Source: SIG588 sp045597045
Lineage (GTDB): Bacteria; Bacillota; Clostridia; Oscillospirales; Acutalibacteraceae
Reading direction: 5' to 3'
DNA: 28,252 nt
Assembly: GCA_045597045.1 (NCBI GenBank)
Contig: JAZODN010000075.1
Location: 1-28,252, forward strand
Position numbers and translations under genes: made by a program. The notes under the pieces were generated by a model, which was not told where the DNA came from, made no database searches, and saw only the letters and a list, made by a program, of their open reading frames with translations. How positions within the stretch are numbered: position 1 is the first letter of the stretch; every line of letters starts with the position of its first letter. Below, piece after piece: positions 13,698 through 22,269 of the stretch.

Positions 13698-14489
13698 ATG
13701 CCATTTACCATATCCAACAATGTGAAAATCAGCGGATTGCAATACGGCGAAGAAGCCTGCGCACCGGGACATGCCTTCGGCCCATACATCCGCGACCACT
13801 GGCTGGTGCATTACGTGCGGTCGGGTCGGGGGCGGTTTCGCATTCACGGCACGGATTATGAGGTGCATGCCGGCGATGTGTTTTTCATACCGCCCTACAT
13901 CAGCACCTATTATGAAGCCGACCGTGAGGATCCGTGGGATTACCAGTGGATCGGCATTTTTGGCAGCGGCCTCGACGAAGTGTACGCCGCGGCCGGCCTT
14001 TCTGCGCACGCTCCCGTGCGCGCGGTATCGGATGCGGTGTCACGCGCGCTGGACGATCTGTTAAAGCAAGGGGAGTCCATTCACCCCTGCGCCGCAATAT
14101 CGGCCGCCTATGCGTTTTTGGCCGCCTTGGCGAAAAACGCGCCCCCCATTCCCTCGTCCGGTGACAAAGCGTATGTGGAGCGCGCCGAAGACTATCTGCG
14201 CCGTTCACTGTATAAAAAAGTTTCGGTAACCGATATGGCCGCCCACTTGAACATCGACCGCAGTTATCTCACGGCCCTGTTTAAAAAACACCGCGGCATC
14301 TCCACACAACAGTATATTTTAAAGAGAAAGATGGAAGCCGCCTGCGGCTATCTCCTTGCCACCGATTACGACCTTGCTCGCATTGCACGCTCGGTAGGAT
14401 ATGACGACGTATTCGTCTTCTCCCACGCGTTTAAAAAGCTATACGGTATCAGCCCCAGCGCCTGGCGCAAAGCGCAAAAAGCCAAATGA
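13698..14489 (+). CDS. AraC-family transcriptional regulator (alpha-galactoside type)
   Basis: 263 residues. The N-terminal cupin has the MsmR/RafR-like layout: RDHWLVHYVRSGRGRFRIHG, then YEVHAGDVFFIPPYISTYYEAD and WDYQWIGIFG. The C-terminal HTH pair is VSVTDMAAHLNIDRSYLTAL and LARIARSVGYDDVFVFSHAF, followed by YGISPSAWRK. The start is ATG 13698 with a GAAAGGCGG site; the ATG-like start at 13665 overlaps the -10. The gene is divergent from GH4 with 122 bp between the start codons, so it very probably controls that gene in response to an alpha-galactoside or a derivative. Confidence 0.92.
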   Translation: MPFTISNNVKISGLQYGEEACAPGHAFGPYIRDHWLVHYVRSGRGRFRIHGTDYEVHAGDVFFIPPYISTYYEADREDPWDYQWIGIFGSGLDEVYAAAGLSAHAPVRAVSDAVSRALDDLLKQGESIHPCAAISAAYAFLAALAKNAPPIPSSGDKAYVERAEDYLRRSLYKKVSVTDMAAHLNIDRSYLTALFKKHRGISTQQYILKRKMEAACGYLLATDYDLARIARSVGYDDVFVFSHAFKKLYGISPSAWRKAQKAK

Positions 14490-14604
14490 ACCTTTGTGAG
14501 ACCACCACACCCTCCAAGCTTTTTTCATGGAGCGTGCACACGCACAGGCGGCTGCTACTCTCCCCTGCGCTGTTGCGTCCATCCCCACAACACACGAAAC
14601 ATAG

Positions 14605-14634
14605 CAAGCGGCACGCAAAATCGCGTGCCGCTTG
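14605..14634. terminator. Bidirectional rho-independent terminator
   Basis: A 12-bp GC-rich stem (CAAGCGGCACGC and its complement) with a 6-nt loop, followed on the plus strand by TGTTTTT. The ~115 nt between the AraC stop and this hairpin show no gene. Confidence 0.85.
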
Positions 14635-14644
14635 TGTTTTTCTG

Positions 14645-15628
14645 TTAGTCTAAGGTGAGCACCACTTTTCCCACATTTTCGCCACGATACAAAATATCCT
14701 GCGCGGCAGCGGCTTCGGTGATGGGAAGCGCCTTGTAAATCGTGGGCTTCACCTCACCGCTTTCCACCTTCGGCCACACCTTTTCCACCAACTCCGCCAA
14801 GATCTGCGCCTTCACGGCCGGTGTGCGCGAACGCAGGGTGCTGCCAATGATGCGCACGTTGCGCACGTAGATGTTTTTCAGATCTATCTGCGTCAGCTGC
14901 CCGGCCAGGGCCGCAATCATGATCCAGCGTGCACCGTGCTTCAGGTAATGAACACAGCGCCCCATCACCTCGCCGCCGAGACAGTCGATCGCCACGTCTA
15001 CGGGATGCCCTTCTTCCAACTGTTGTTTCAGAACCTCCGCAATATCCTCTTTGGTGGTGTTGACCACCACATCCGCATTCAAATGCCCAATCGAAGCCGC
15101 GATCTCGTCCGACAGCACGGTGGTGATAACACGGGCACCAAACGCTTTGGCCATGGGAATCACCACGCTGGCAAGACCGCTGGCACCGGCATTCATCAAA
15201 AGGGTATCTCCGGCCTTCAAGCCGCCTTCCAAAAACAAATTGAGATACGCCGTGGCAAATGCTTCGGGAATCGCCGCCGCCTCTATCATCGAGCAACCGA
15301 CCGGAACCGGCATCAGCATATCGTATTTCACGTTGGCATATTCGGCATATCCGCCGCCTCCAAGCAGCGCACACACCTTATCGCCCACCTGCCAACGGGA
15401 TTTTTTCGCCGCTTCGGGCCCCACTTCCACAATGGTGCCGGCAATTTCAAGCCCCATCCATTCGGGGCAGCCGGGTGGCGGCGGATAGTCCCCTTCTCGC
15501 TGCATCAAATCGGCACGGTTGAGTGCCGCTGCCTCAATTTTCACCAAACAGTCTTCCGCACCCACCACAGGATCCGGCACGTTATCCCACCGCAAGGTGC
15601 GATCGTCATTTACCAAAATCGCTTTCAT
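14645..15628 (-). CDS. Quinone-oxidoreductase-type medium-chain dehydrogenase (PIG3/QorA-like)
   Basis: 327 residues of the zinc-free MDR family: an N-terminal GroES-like domain (AALNRADLMQREGDYPPPPG), then a nucleotide-binding domain with LLMNAGASGLASVVIPMAKAFGA and DCLGGEVM. The pattern NRADLMQR with PPPPG is that of NAD(P)H:quinone oxidoreductase/PIG3 enzymes, which reduce enones or quinones with NADPH. The start is ATG 15628 with AAAGGAG 12 nt upstream, overlapping the end of the Gfo/Idh gene. It is the third gene of the MDR-Gfo/Idh-QOR operon and is closed by the hairpin at 14605-14634. The physiological substrate is unknown. Confidence 0.87.
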   Translation of the reverse strand: MKAILVNDDRTLRWDNVPDPVVGAEDCLVKIEAAALNRADLMQREGDYPPPPGCPEWMGLEIAGTIVEVGPEAAKKSRWQVGDKVCALLGGGGYAEYANVKYDMLMPVPVGCSMIEAAAIPEAFATAYLNLFLEGGLKAGDTLLMNAGASGLASVVIPMAKAFGARVITTVLSDEIAASIGHLNADVVVNTTKEDIAEVLKQQLEEGHPVDVAIDCLGGEVMGRCVHYLKHGARWIMIAALAGQLTQIDLKNIYVRNVRIIGSTLRSRTPAVKAQILAELVEKVWPKVESGEVKPTIYKALPITEAAAAQDILYRGENVGKVVLTLD

Positions 15629-15643
15629 TTCGTTTTCTCTCCT

Positions 15644-16639
15644 TTATATCATCCCTGCCGCTTTGAGGGTCAGTTTGAACACGGCCAGTTCGTGGTTATA
15701 ATCAAACCGTGTGGGTTTGTTTTCACGGATTTTTGCAGCAAAATCATTCATCATCGCCGTGTACCGCGAAAACTTCGATGTGGTATAGTTCTCTCCCCGT
15801 AACTTGCCATCCGCATCGCGCAACACAATACGCGCATCGCTGTAATAATCGTGCGGGTATTCCCCGCGCTCCATCGGGCGGATCTCCACCACACCTTCGG
15901 TACCGGTGACCACCAACTGACGGCGCGAAGCACCATCCAACTCGGAGCACGTGGTTTTCACAAAGGACGTCCCCCGCGGATAGCGAAATGCCGCCATACC
16001 GAAATCGGGTGCCGTTGTCCCCTCGTTTCCTGTCGATGCGTTCAGCGGGATCACCTCATCGGGTTCACCCTGAAAGGTATACATAAGATCAATCATATGG
16101 CAACCGAGGAAAAACATCATACCGCCTTTGAACTTGTTCAGCCAATCGGTCTTTTCATAATCGTACTTCAAATTCATGTGCGCTTCAACCGAGAGAATAT
16201 CTCCCAGTTTCCCCGCCTCCATCAACTCCCGCGCATAGATTACGGCGGGATTGTAACGGTACATATATCCTGTCTGGAACACCAGATTCTTTTCCCGCAC
16301 GATATCGATCAATCGTACAAATTCATCAAGATCTTCCCCACCAGGTTTATCCATATGAATGGGCAACCCTTTTTCGGCAAACGGCAATGCTGCCTGCACA
16401 AGATACTTTTCTTCTTTTTCAATAACTACCGCTTCAAGAGTATCGTCGGAAAGCAGTTCGTCCATTGTCCTCCACACAGTTTGGCGGTACCACTCGTTTC
16501 CTTCGACCGCAGTGCGGTATGCGGGGTCATCTTCGCACACACCCACCAAGTCAAAGTGCGGATTTTCAATCAGATCGCGTAACACGTCCCGCGCATGGTC
16601 GTGCCCTGCACCAATCTGTGCAACACGAATCGGCTTCAC
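15644..16639 (-). CDS. Gfo/Idh/MocA-family NAD(P)-dependent oxidoreductase
   Basis: 331 residues. It has an N-terminal Rossmann fold (RVAQIGAGHDHARDV), the family's EKP-like motif as MDKPGGEDL, and a C-terminal substrate domain with GGMMFFLGCHMIDL containing the usual catalytic-region His. Members oxidise or reduce sugars, inositols and keto-glycosides. The start is a GTG at 16639 that overlaps the upstream MDR stop (GTGA), with GGAG 9 nt before it, so the two proteins are translationally coupled. The pair corresponds to the two halves of the single-chain 'bi-domain oxidoreductase' found in polysaccharide clusters, which suggests that they act on the same sugar substrate. That reading is inference. 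Confidence 0.87.
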   Translation of the reverse strand: MKPIRVAQIGAGHDHARDVLRDLIENPHFDLVGVCEDDPAYRTAVEGNEWYRQTVWRTMDELLSDDTLEAVVIEKEEKYLVQAALPFAEKGLPIHMDKPGGEDLDEFVRLIDIVREKNLVFQTGYMYRYNPAVIYARELMEAGKLGDILSVEAHMNLKYDYEKTDWLNKFKGGMMFFLGCHMIDLMYTFQGEPDEVIPLNASTGNEGTTAPDFGMAAFRYPRGTSFVKTTCSELDGASRRQLVVTGTEGVVEIRPMERGEYPHDYYSDARIVLRDADGKLRGENYTTSKFSRYTAMMNDFAAKIRENKPTRFDYNHELAVFKLTLKAAGMI

Positions 16640-17646
16640 TCCACGTCACTCCAATCAAACTGGGTCAACGGGAAAGACGGGTCATCCAACAGATGCTGAT
16701 ACACACCCTCTGCTTCATCGATGGTGTGCACTTCATCCACCATGCCCTGCAAATCCAATCGTCTACACGCGGTAAGCCGAATCAGTGTGTCCATATCGTC
16801 CGCCTGAGTCCAATACCCCGGATGCGATTCCTGTTTGGGACGTGCCAACGTGTGCGCACCAATTAACTGAATGCCCGGGCCATGCACCTTGCGGTAGTAG
16901 TCCACCGTGAAATCGGCACTGCGGGTGCATCCAAGCAATGCCACACGGCCAAACGGCGCCATGCAATCGAGTGCGCCGTTGAGACCGGCACCAACCCCCG
17001 TCACCTCAATGGCAACGTTAGCGCCACCGCCCGTCAACTTCTTCACTGTCGCGACAAAATCGGGATCGAACGGATCCAGTGCATAGTCTGCACCGCACTG
17101 CAAGGCTTTCTCACGCTTTTCTGCCACGGGATCCACCGCAATGATCGGGGCTGCACCCACCAGGCGCAGAAGAGGCAGAGCAAACAAGCCCAAAATACCT
17201 TGCCCCATCACCAGCGCAGATTCGCCGATTTGCACCCCGCATTTGCGAACTGCCGCCAACGGGAAGGTAGCAATATTAAAAAGCGATGCGGTCTGTGTAT
17301 CCACTTCCGCAGGCAAGACGTATACATTTTCCTGTTTTGCAATCTGTACCGATGAATGGGTCGACCAACACACTGCCACACGATCCCCTACTTTACAACG
17401 AGTCACGCCTTCGCCAACCGCGGTCACCACACCTGCCGAACTGTACCCGCCCGTACGCGGAAAAACCACCGACGGTTCGCCAACACAACTTACGCTGTCG
17501 TTCCCACTCAAGTTCGCTCGTTCGGTACCGCCACTGATAGCAGAAAAATCGAGTTTCACCTGCACCTCACCCGCAGCAGGGGTCGGTGCCGTCATATCCA
17601 GCACCTGTACTTCGCACGGAGCTGTAAACAAAATACGTTTTGCCAT
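16636..17646 (-). CDS. Medium-chain dehydrogenase (ISGGTE-type, zinc ligands absent)
   Basis: 336 residues. It has a GroES-like N-terminal domain and a Rossmann domain (ALVMGQGILGLFALPLLRLVGA, then VDPVAEKREKALQCGADY). Where zinc alcohol dehydrogenases have their first catalytic cysteine, this protein reads SAISGGTERAN, and the four-Cys structural zinc loop is missing, so it probably works without zinc. This matches the MDR half of bi-domain oxidoreductases. The start is ATG 17646 after AAGGAG; it is the first gene of the operon and is coupled to the Gfo/Idh gene. A role in oxidising or reducing a sugar or cyclitol hydroxyl is likely but not shown. Confidence 0.85.
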   Translation of the reverse strand: MAKRILFTAPCEVQVLDMTAPTPAAGEVQVKLDFSAISGGTERANLSGNDSVSCVGEPSVVFPRTGGYSSAGVVTAVGEGVTRCKVGDRVAVCWSTHSSVQIAKQENVYVLPAEVDTQTASLFNIATFPLAAVRKCGVQIGESALVMGQGILGLFALPLLRLVGAAPIIAVDPVAEKREKALQCGADYALDPFDPDFVATVKKLTGGGANVAIEVTGVGAGLNGALDCMAPFGRVALLGCTRSADFTVDYYRKVHGPGIQLIGAHTLARPKQESHPGYWTQADDMDTLIRLTACRRLDLQGMVDEVHTIDEAEGVYQHLLDDPSFPLTQFDWSDVE

Positions 17647-17668
17647 GATCTCTTCACTCCTTTTCTTT

Positions 17669-17698
17669 ATTATATACCCCTTGACTTTCGAAAATCAA
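17669..17698 (-). promoter_or_regulatory. Promoter of the MDR-Gfo/Idh-QOR operon
   Basis: On the minus strand TTGATT (17698-17693), 18 nt, TATAAT (17674-17669). Its -35 is the right arm of the 18-bp palindrome shared with the divergent AraC promoter. Confidence 0.7.
17681..17698. repeat. 18-bp near-perfect palindrome joining the two -35 boxes
   Basis: TTGACTTTCGAAAATCAA: the arms TTGA-TTTCGAAA-TCAA are symmetric except for one C/A pair. Each arm supplies a -35 element to one of the two opposing promoters. Confidence 0.7.
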
Positions 17699-17709
17699 TA
17701 GGTTATACT
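17681..17709 (+). promoter_or_regulatory. Promoter of the divergent AraC gene
   Basis: TTGACT (17681-17686), 17 nt, TATACT (17704-17709). It is face to face with and overlaps the minus-strand promoter at 17669-17698. Confidence 0.75.
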
Positions 17710-17754
17710 GCAATAAAAAAGGTAATATTCTGCATCGTATAAGGAGTTTTTCCG

Positions 17755-18504
17755 TTGAATGACCAAGAATTCTTCACAACCTTCCGTTTTGTGCAAATAC
17801 ATATACGGCAACAGCACCATACCGATAACAGCCACGGTGTATCCACGCATTTTATCGGTATTATGAAAAGCGGAAACGGGTTGCTCATTTCTGACCGCAC
17901 CCGTATTGAAGTGCAAGCTGGCGACATTTTTTACATTCCGAAAGGATGCCGTTATCATTCCTATTGGCGCGGTGAACACTGTGTGTTTCAATCGCTCGGC
18001 TTTACCTACCTGCCACGTGAGCGCAAATGTCCGTATGCCCTGCAGGTGCTGCACCCCGAAGCCGAAGCCGCCGCACTGTTTGCGCAGTTGGCAGATATCG
18101 ACACCGTGAGCGCTCACACCGTCGGCCTGCTCTATACCGCACTGGGACTCACACTCTCCTCCATGGCGGTGGATCATCCGCAAACCTATCACCCCATTCC
18201 CTACACCGCCATGCAATACATGACCGAGCATCTCAGCGCATCTATGAGCGAGGTGGCCACCGCCTGTGGCGTCAGCGAATCGGCGCTGTATCAAATCTTT
18301 CGCCGCACACTCGGCAAAACGCCAAACACAGCACGGCAAGAGCTGTGTTGCCGCCGCGCCATCGACCTGCTGCAAACCACCGATCTATCGATCGAAGAGA
18401 TCAGCACACAGCTCGGTTTCAGTTCCTCTTCCTATTTCCGCAAGGTATTCAGCGCGGTAACGGGACAGTCGCCGCGCACCTTCCGCAAACAAACCATTAT
18501 GTAA
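17755..18504 (+). CDS. AraC-family transcriptional regulator
   Basis: 249 residues. The cupin part includes STHFIGIMKSGNGLLISD, VQAGDIFYIPKGCRYHSYW and FQSLGFTY. The HTH pair is SMSEVATACGVSESALYQIFRR and SIEEISTQLGFSSSSYFRKVF, then GQSPRTFRK. The start is a TTG at 17755, 8 nt after AAGGAG; no ATG or GTG is better placed. It is transcribed away from the MDR-Gfo/Idh-QOR operon with overlapping promoters, so it should control that operon and probably itself. Confidence 0.9.
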   Translation: MNDQEFFTTFRFVQIHIRQQHHTDNSHGVSTHFIGIMKSGNGLLISDRTRIEVQAGDIFYIPKGCRYHSYWRGEHCVFQSLGFTYLPRERKCPYALQVLHPEAEAAALFAQLADIDTVSAHTVGLLYTALGLTLSSMAVDHPQTYHPIPYTAMQYMTEHLSASMSEVATACGVSESALYQIFRRTLGKTPNTARQELCCRRAIDLLQTTDLSIEEISTQLGFSSSSYFRKVFSAVTGQSPRTFRKQTIM

Positions 18505-18590
18505 CGCCGACGGCGATAAGGATACCCTCCTGCGGCAGCACTGTCGCCTCCCTCGGCTATGCTCCCACTCATGCAAACCCTCCCGCAAAA

Positions 18591-18624
18591 AAACAAGGCA
18601 AGCGTTCACACGCTTGCCTTGTTT
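18591..18624. terminator. Bidirectional rho-independent terminator
   Basis: A 15-bp perfect stem (AAACAAGGCAAGCGT and its complement) with a 4-nt loop, followed by ACATTTTTT on the plus strand and preceded by A-rich sequence for the minus strand. The 85 nt before it show no gene. Confidence 0.88.
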
Positions 18625-18634
18625 ACATTTTTTC

Positions 18635-20296
18635 TTATTCAACCGAAATAATGTAGTAATACACCGGCTGACCGCCCGGGAGAGCCGACACCTCAATATC
18701 GGTGCCGAGCTTCGCACGGATACCTTCGCACACCGCTTCGGCTTCCGCCTCGGTAGTGTCCTCACCGTACATCAGCGTAATAAAGGAGGTGCTCTGTCCG
18801 GCTGCGTTACGTGCCGATACCAAATGACGGGTCAATTTCACCGCCGCATGCTCGATCTCCTTATCCACAAAGGCAACCTTGCTGCCGTCGAGCGCCAGAA
18901 TCTCGCCCTTGTGAATGGCACTGCCGCCAAACTCGCTGTCGCGCGCGGCAAAGGTGATCTGACCGGTAGACACGTTTTCGGCCGCACGGGTCATGGTAAG
19001 CAGATTTTCCTCCACCGAACCGTCGGGATCATAATTCAGCATAGCGGAAACACCCTGCGGAATCGTGCGCGTGGGCAGCACGTGCACCTTGCGATCCGCC
19101 AGCGGTACCGCCTGCTCTGCCGCCAAAATGATGTTCTTGTTGTTCGGCAGAACGTATACCACCTTAGCCGGAGTCGCTTCAATCGCACTCAAAATATCGT
19201 CGGTCGAAGGATTCATCGTCTGGCCGCCGGACACCACGTGATCACAGCCCAGATCGGTAAACAACGTCTGCAAACCGTCGCCTGCGGCAACCGCTACAAA
19301 ACCGACTTCGTTTTCGGGTTCGGCACGCTGCGGCACGGGATCGGCCGCCGCATCGTCTTCCACCCAACCGGCATTTTCGTGCTGGATCAGCATGTTCTCC
19401 ACCTTCACGGTCTCAAACGCGCCGTATTCCACACCGGCCGAAAGTGCCTTGCCGGGATCCTTCGTGTGCACGTGCACCTTGATAATGTCCTCATCGTCCA
19501 CCACCACGACGCAATCGCCGATAGATTCCAAATAGGCACGCAAACGCATCGGATCTTTATCGCACTTCTTGTCACGAGCCACGATGAACTCGGTGCAATA
19601 CGGGAACTCAATATCCGCCTCAAACGCCGCAGCTGCACTCTGCTTGGGTGCCGCTTTCGCCGTGGCGGCCACATCGCCTTCCACCACCGCACCGCCGGCA
19701 AATACTGCCTGCATGGCGTTAATGATAATCAAAAAGCCTTGACCGCCGGCATCCACCACACCGGCCTTTTTAAGCTGCGGAAGCAGTTCCGGCGTGCGCG
19801 CGAGCGACGCCGCCGCCTCTTCGCAAATTGCCGGCCATACCGCTTCCACCGAACTGTCGGTCTCGGCCACGGCACGGCCCTTTTCCGCCGCCTCACGCGC
19901 CACCGTCAGAATGGTGCCTTCGGTCGGCTTCATCACCGCTTTGTAAGCCGCTTCCACACCCAGCGTGAGCGCATTGGCAAGCGCCGCGCCATCGGCCTCC
20001 TCCATGCCCTTAAGGCCTTTGGAAAAGCCGCGGAACAAGAGGGACAAAATCACGCCCGAGTTGCCGCGTGCACCGCGCAACAAGGCCGACGCCGCCGTAT
20101 CCGCCGTTTTGGTAACGCTCGGATTTTCAAGGCGCACCAACTCGCGCGCTGCCGCCGAAATCGTCATGGACATATTGGTACCGGTGTCGCCGTCAGGCAC
20201 AGGGAAAACGTTCAATTCGTCAACCGCCTGCTTTTGTGCCGCAAGGCAGTTGGAAGCAGAGACCATCGCGTCTCGCAAAGTCGTTCCGTTTATCAT
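18635..20296 (-). CDS. fakA: FakA/YloV-family fatty acid kinase catalytic subunit (DAK2 domain)
   Basis: 553 residues, the usual length of FakA. The N-terminal DAK2 kinase domain has NVFPVPDGDTGTNMSMT (Mg-ATP aspartates, residues ~29-45), LLRGARGNSGVILS and KKAGVVDAGGQGFL. The middle and C-terminal domains carry conserved FVAVAAGDGLQTLF, GGQTMNPSTDDIL and VLPNNKNIILAAEQA. In Bacillota, FakA phosphorylates fatty acids presented by a separate FakB (DegV-type) protein; no fakB is present here. The start is ATG 20296 with AAGGAG, 38 bp after the asp23 gene, the common asp23-fakA pairing. Orthology to fakA is recognised from sequence; the kinase substrate in this organism is assumed. Confidence 0.9.
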   Translation of the reverse strand: MINGTTLRDAMVSASNCLAAQKQAVDELNVFPVPDGDTGTNMSMTISAAARELVRLENPSVTKTADTAASALLRGARGNSGVILSLLFRGFSKGLKGMEEADGAALANALTLGVEAAYKAVMKPTEGTILTVAREAAEKGRAVAETDSSVEAVWPAICEEAAASLARTPELLPQLKKAGVVDAGGQGFLIIINAMQAVFAGGAVVEGDVAATAKAAPKQSAAAAFEADIEFPYCTEFIVARDKKCDKDPMRLRAYLESIGDCVVVVDDEDIIKVHVHTKDPGKALSAGVEYGAFETVKVENMLIQHENAGWVEDDAAADPVPQRAEPENEVGFVAVAAGDGLQTLFTDLGCDHVVSGGQTMNPSTDDILSAIEATPAKVVYVLPNNKNIILAAEQAVPLADRKVHVLPTRTIPQGVSAMLNYDPDGSVEENLLTMTRAAENVSTGQITFAARDSEFGGSAIHKGEILALDGSKVAFVDKEIEHAAVKLTRHLVSARNAAGQSTSFITLMYGEDTTEAEAEAVCEGIRAKLGTDIEVSALPGGQPVYYYIISVE

Positions 20297-20334
20297 TTCA
20301 GCACTCCTTCGTTGTTGCGAATTTCACCGCATTC

Positions 20335-20688
20335 TTATTCGGCTTTCATGCCGTCAACGCACACGTTTACCTCTTTTACTGTCAGGCCGGTAGCCTGCTC
20401 CACGGTAAAGCGCACCTTATTTTCAATGCTTTCGGCAATTGCCGTAATATTCATGCCGTAAATCACCGCAATGTGCAGCTCCACCACCAAACGGCCGCCT
20501 TCGCTGCGCACGCGCACACCCTGATCAGCATAGGTACGGCGCGAAATAAGGGAACGCAACCCTTGGCGCGCACCGCTTTTTACCATGCCTGCCACACCGT
20601 AGCAAGCCGAAGCGGCATTGCCGATCAAATTGGCAAAATACTCCTCCGAGATTTCGATCGTTCCCATGTGGTTTTCAATACGGATCAT
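20335..20688 (-). CDS. Asp23/Gls24-family protein (YloU-like)
   Basis: 117 residues of the Asp23/Gls24 envelope-stress family: IEISEEYFANLIGNAASACYG at the start, a VVELHIAVIYG strand in the middle, and VKEVNVCVDGM at the end. No signal peptide or membrane segment is seen, so it is cytoplasmic, possibly membrane-associated through partners as in staphylococci. ATG 20688 follows AAAGGTG. It lies between the solute-binding lipoprotein gene (27 bp upstream) and fakA, a conserved asp23-fakA pairing in Bacillota. Its molecular role is poorly defined in the family. Confidence 0.9.
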   Translation of the reverse strand: MIRIENHMGTIEISEEYFANLIGNAASACYGVAGMVKSGARQGLRSLISRRTYADQGVRVRSEGGRLVVELHIAVIYGMNITAIAESIENKVRFTVEQATGLTVKEVNVCVDGMKAE

Positions 20689-20715
20689 ATTAACACACCT
20701 TTCTGCACCGCGAGG

Positions 20716-22221
20716 TCATCCCTCGGCCGTGCTCCATTTCCATTTTTCCAAACCGGCATATGCGTGAGATGCCGTAGGCTCCACAAATCGCAATTCCCGT
20801 GCATAGACCGCCATGCCGCGGCGCCAACAAAGCGGCGCAAACGGCACGTCCTGCGCCATCACCGCCGCAAAGGCAGCCACCGAGATATCACCCTTACGAA
20901 AAGCGGCATATGCGTTTGCCGCCTCGCCCTTAACGTCCACGCCGTAAGACGCGGCACCGCCACGGGAGAACCAAGGTGAAAAATCCATATTTGCGGTCAT
21001 GCGTACTTCGCCGATATACAAATCGCAACGCCCGTTACGCAGAGCAACAAAATAGTCGTCATACGGCAGCGCCACCACTGTCACGGCAAAGCCAACTGTT
21101 TCCAGTTGCACCTTTATCAAATCCGCAAGGGCGGTTTTGAACGTATTATCCGCACAAACCAACAACGAAAGTGCGGCGGTTTTGGCCGTTTCATCCACGC
21201 CGTTCGGCACGGCGTAACCGGCATTTGCAAGCAGCGTTACCGCCGCTTCACCATCGGCCGCGGCGGCATACACCGCCGAAAGCTGCGTCTCGGAAAACGG
21301 CACGGGAAACGGCGTTTCGGCCGCTGCCGCATAACCGGCAAAGGCGCTCTCCGCCAAACGTGTGCGATCCACCGCTAACGACACCGCACGGCGCACCGCT
21401 GCCTCTTCAAACACACGGCGCTGCGCGTTCATCCCCAGGAACACCAGATATTCCGTATCCACCGCCGTGGCGGCAACCGACACGCGCGGAAGTTCGCCGT
21501 CCGTAAGATCACTGTAAAAATAACTCACGCGACCAAGTTCCACACCTTTGGTGCACTCGCTGTCATTCACCAGATCCAGCAAGCGGATCTCCGCAAACGA
21601 AACCGGCTCACCGAATCGGCTCGCTACCAAACGCGGTGTCGACTCAAACACGTAATTGCCGCTGCCGAGCACCGTGCCGTCTTCGGCATAGCGCACAACG
21701 GGGAAGGTCAAGCAAGCCGCTGCCAAGACATCCTCTTCGGCCAGCGTAAAGATCACACTGCGCCCATCCTCGGCCGCCACGGCCTCCGTCACGTTCGCGA
21801 GCAGAGCAACGTACGCCTCGCTCTCTCTCGCTGCAGCAAAGGACGCCAACACGTCCTCGACACCAACGGGTGTACCGTCGGAAAACAACGCCCCTTCTGC
21901 CAAGCGAACAGTCATTTCGGTGCCGTGCAACTGCACACTTTCCGCCAACTGCGGTTGCGGCTGCATCGTCGCATCCAACACCGTCAGTCCTTCATACAGC
22001 AGCGGTACCAACTCGCGATTCACGCGGCTGGTCATCTTAAAAGGATCCAAACTGTCTGCACGGCTGTACGCCAGCGACAACGCAGACGGCGTCAGGGGCG
22101 TGGCCTCCTCCGTTACGGGAGGCGGCGTCACAGGCGGCACGGTCGGTGTCACAGTGGAACAGGCAGTCAGGGTCATCAACAAAAAACACACGGCACACAA
22201 GCGCCGAAACCGTGCTGTCAC
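20716..22221 (-). CDS. Family 5 (oligopeptide/nickel-type) ABC solute-binding lipoprotein
   Basis: 501 residues from a GTG at 22221, chosen because GGAGG lies 7 nt upstream and the lipoprotein signal begins there; the longer frame to 22302 adds implausible sequence. The signal ends in LTAC (lipobox), followed by a Pro/Thr-rich linker. The rest fits SBP family 5: DSLDPFKMTSRVNRELVPLLYEGL, LAEGALFSDGTPVGVEDVLASF, RRAVSLAVDR, and a late FKTALADLIKVQLETVGF. It should bind a peptide or other solute outside the membrane, but no permease or ATPase gene is adjacent. It is the first gene of the operon with asp23 and fakA. Confidence 0.85.
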   Translation of the reverse strand: MTARFRRLCAVCFLLMTLTACSTVTPTVPPVTPPPVTEEATPLTPSALSLAYSRADSLDPFKMTSRVNRELVPLLYEGLTVLDATMQPQPQLAESVQLHGTEMTVRLAEGALFSDGTPVGVEDVLASFAAARESEAYVALLANVTEAVAAEDGRSVIFTLAEEDVLAAACLTFPVVRYAEDGTVLGSGNYVFESTPRLVASRFGEPVSFAEIRLLDLVNDSECTKGVELGRVSYFYSDLTDGELPRVSVAATAVDTEYLVFLGMNAQRRVFEEAAVRRAVSLAVDRTRLAESAFAGYAAAAETPFPVPFSETQLSAVYAAAADGEAAVTLLANAGYAVPNGVDETAKTAALSLLVCADNTFKTALADLIKVQLETVGFAVTVVALPYDDYFVALRNGRCDLYIGEVRMTANMDFSPWFSRGGAASYGVDVKGEAANAYAAFRKGDISVAAFAAVMAQDVPFAPLCWRRGMAVYARELRFVEPTASHAYAGLEKWKWSTAEG

Positions 22222-22269
22222 CCTGTCACCTCCACTCGCCTTCCTCTGCCGCACAGACAGACACAGTAT

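Noticed and set aside
14490..14604. Possible small gene or RNA between the AraC stop and the terminator
   Set aside because: No start codon with a ribosome binding site, no promoter and no convincing structure; treated as a 3' untranslated region.
18614..20461. Long plus-strand open frame (615 codons) opposite fakA
   Set aside because: It is the antisense of fakA and asp23, rich in His/Arg with no recognisable domain or ribosome binding site; the minus-strand proteins match well-known families over their full length.
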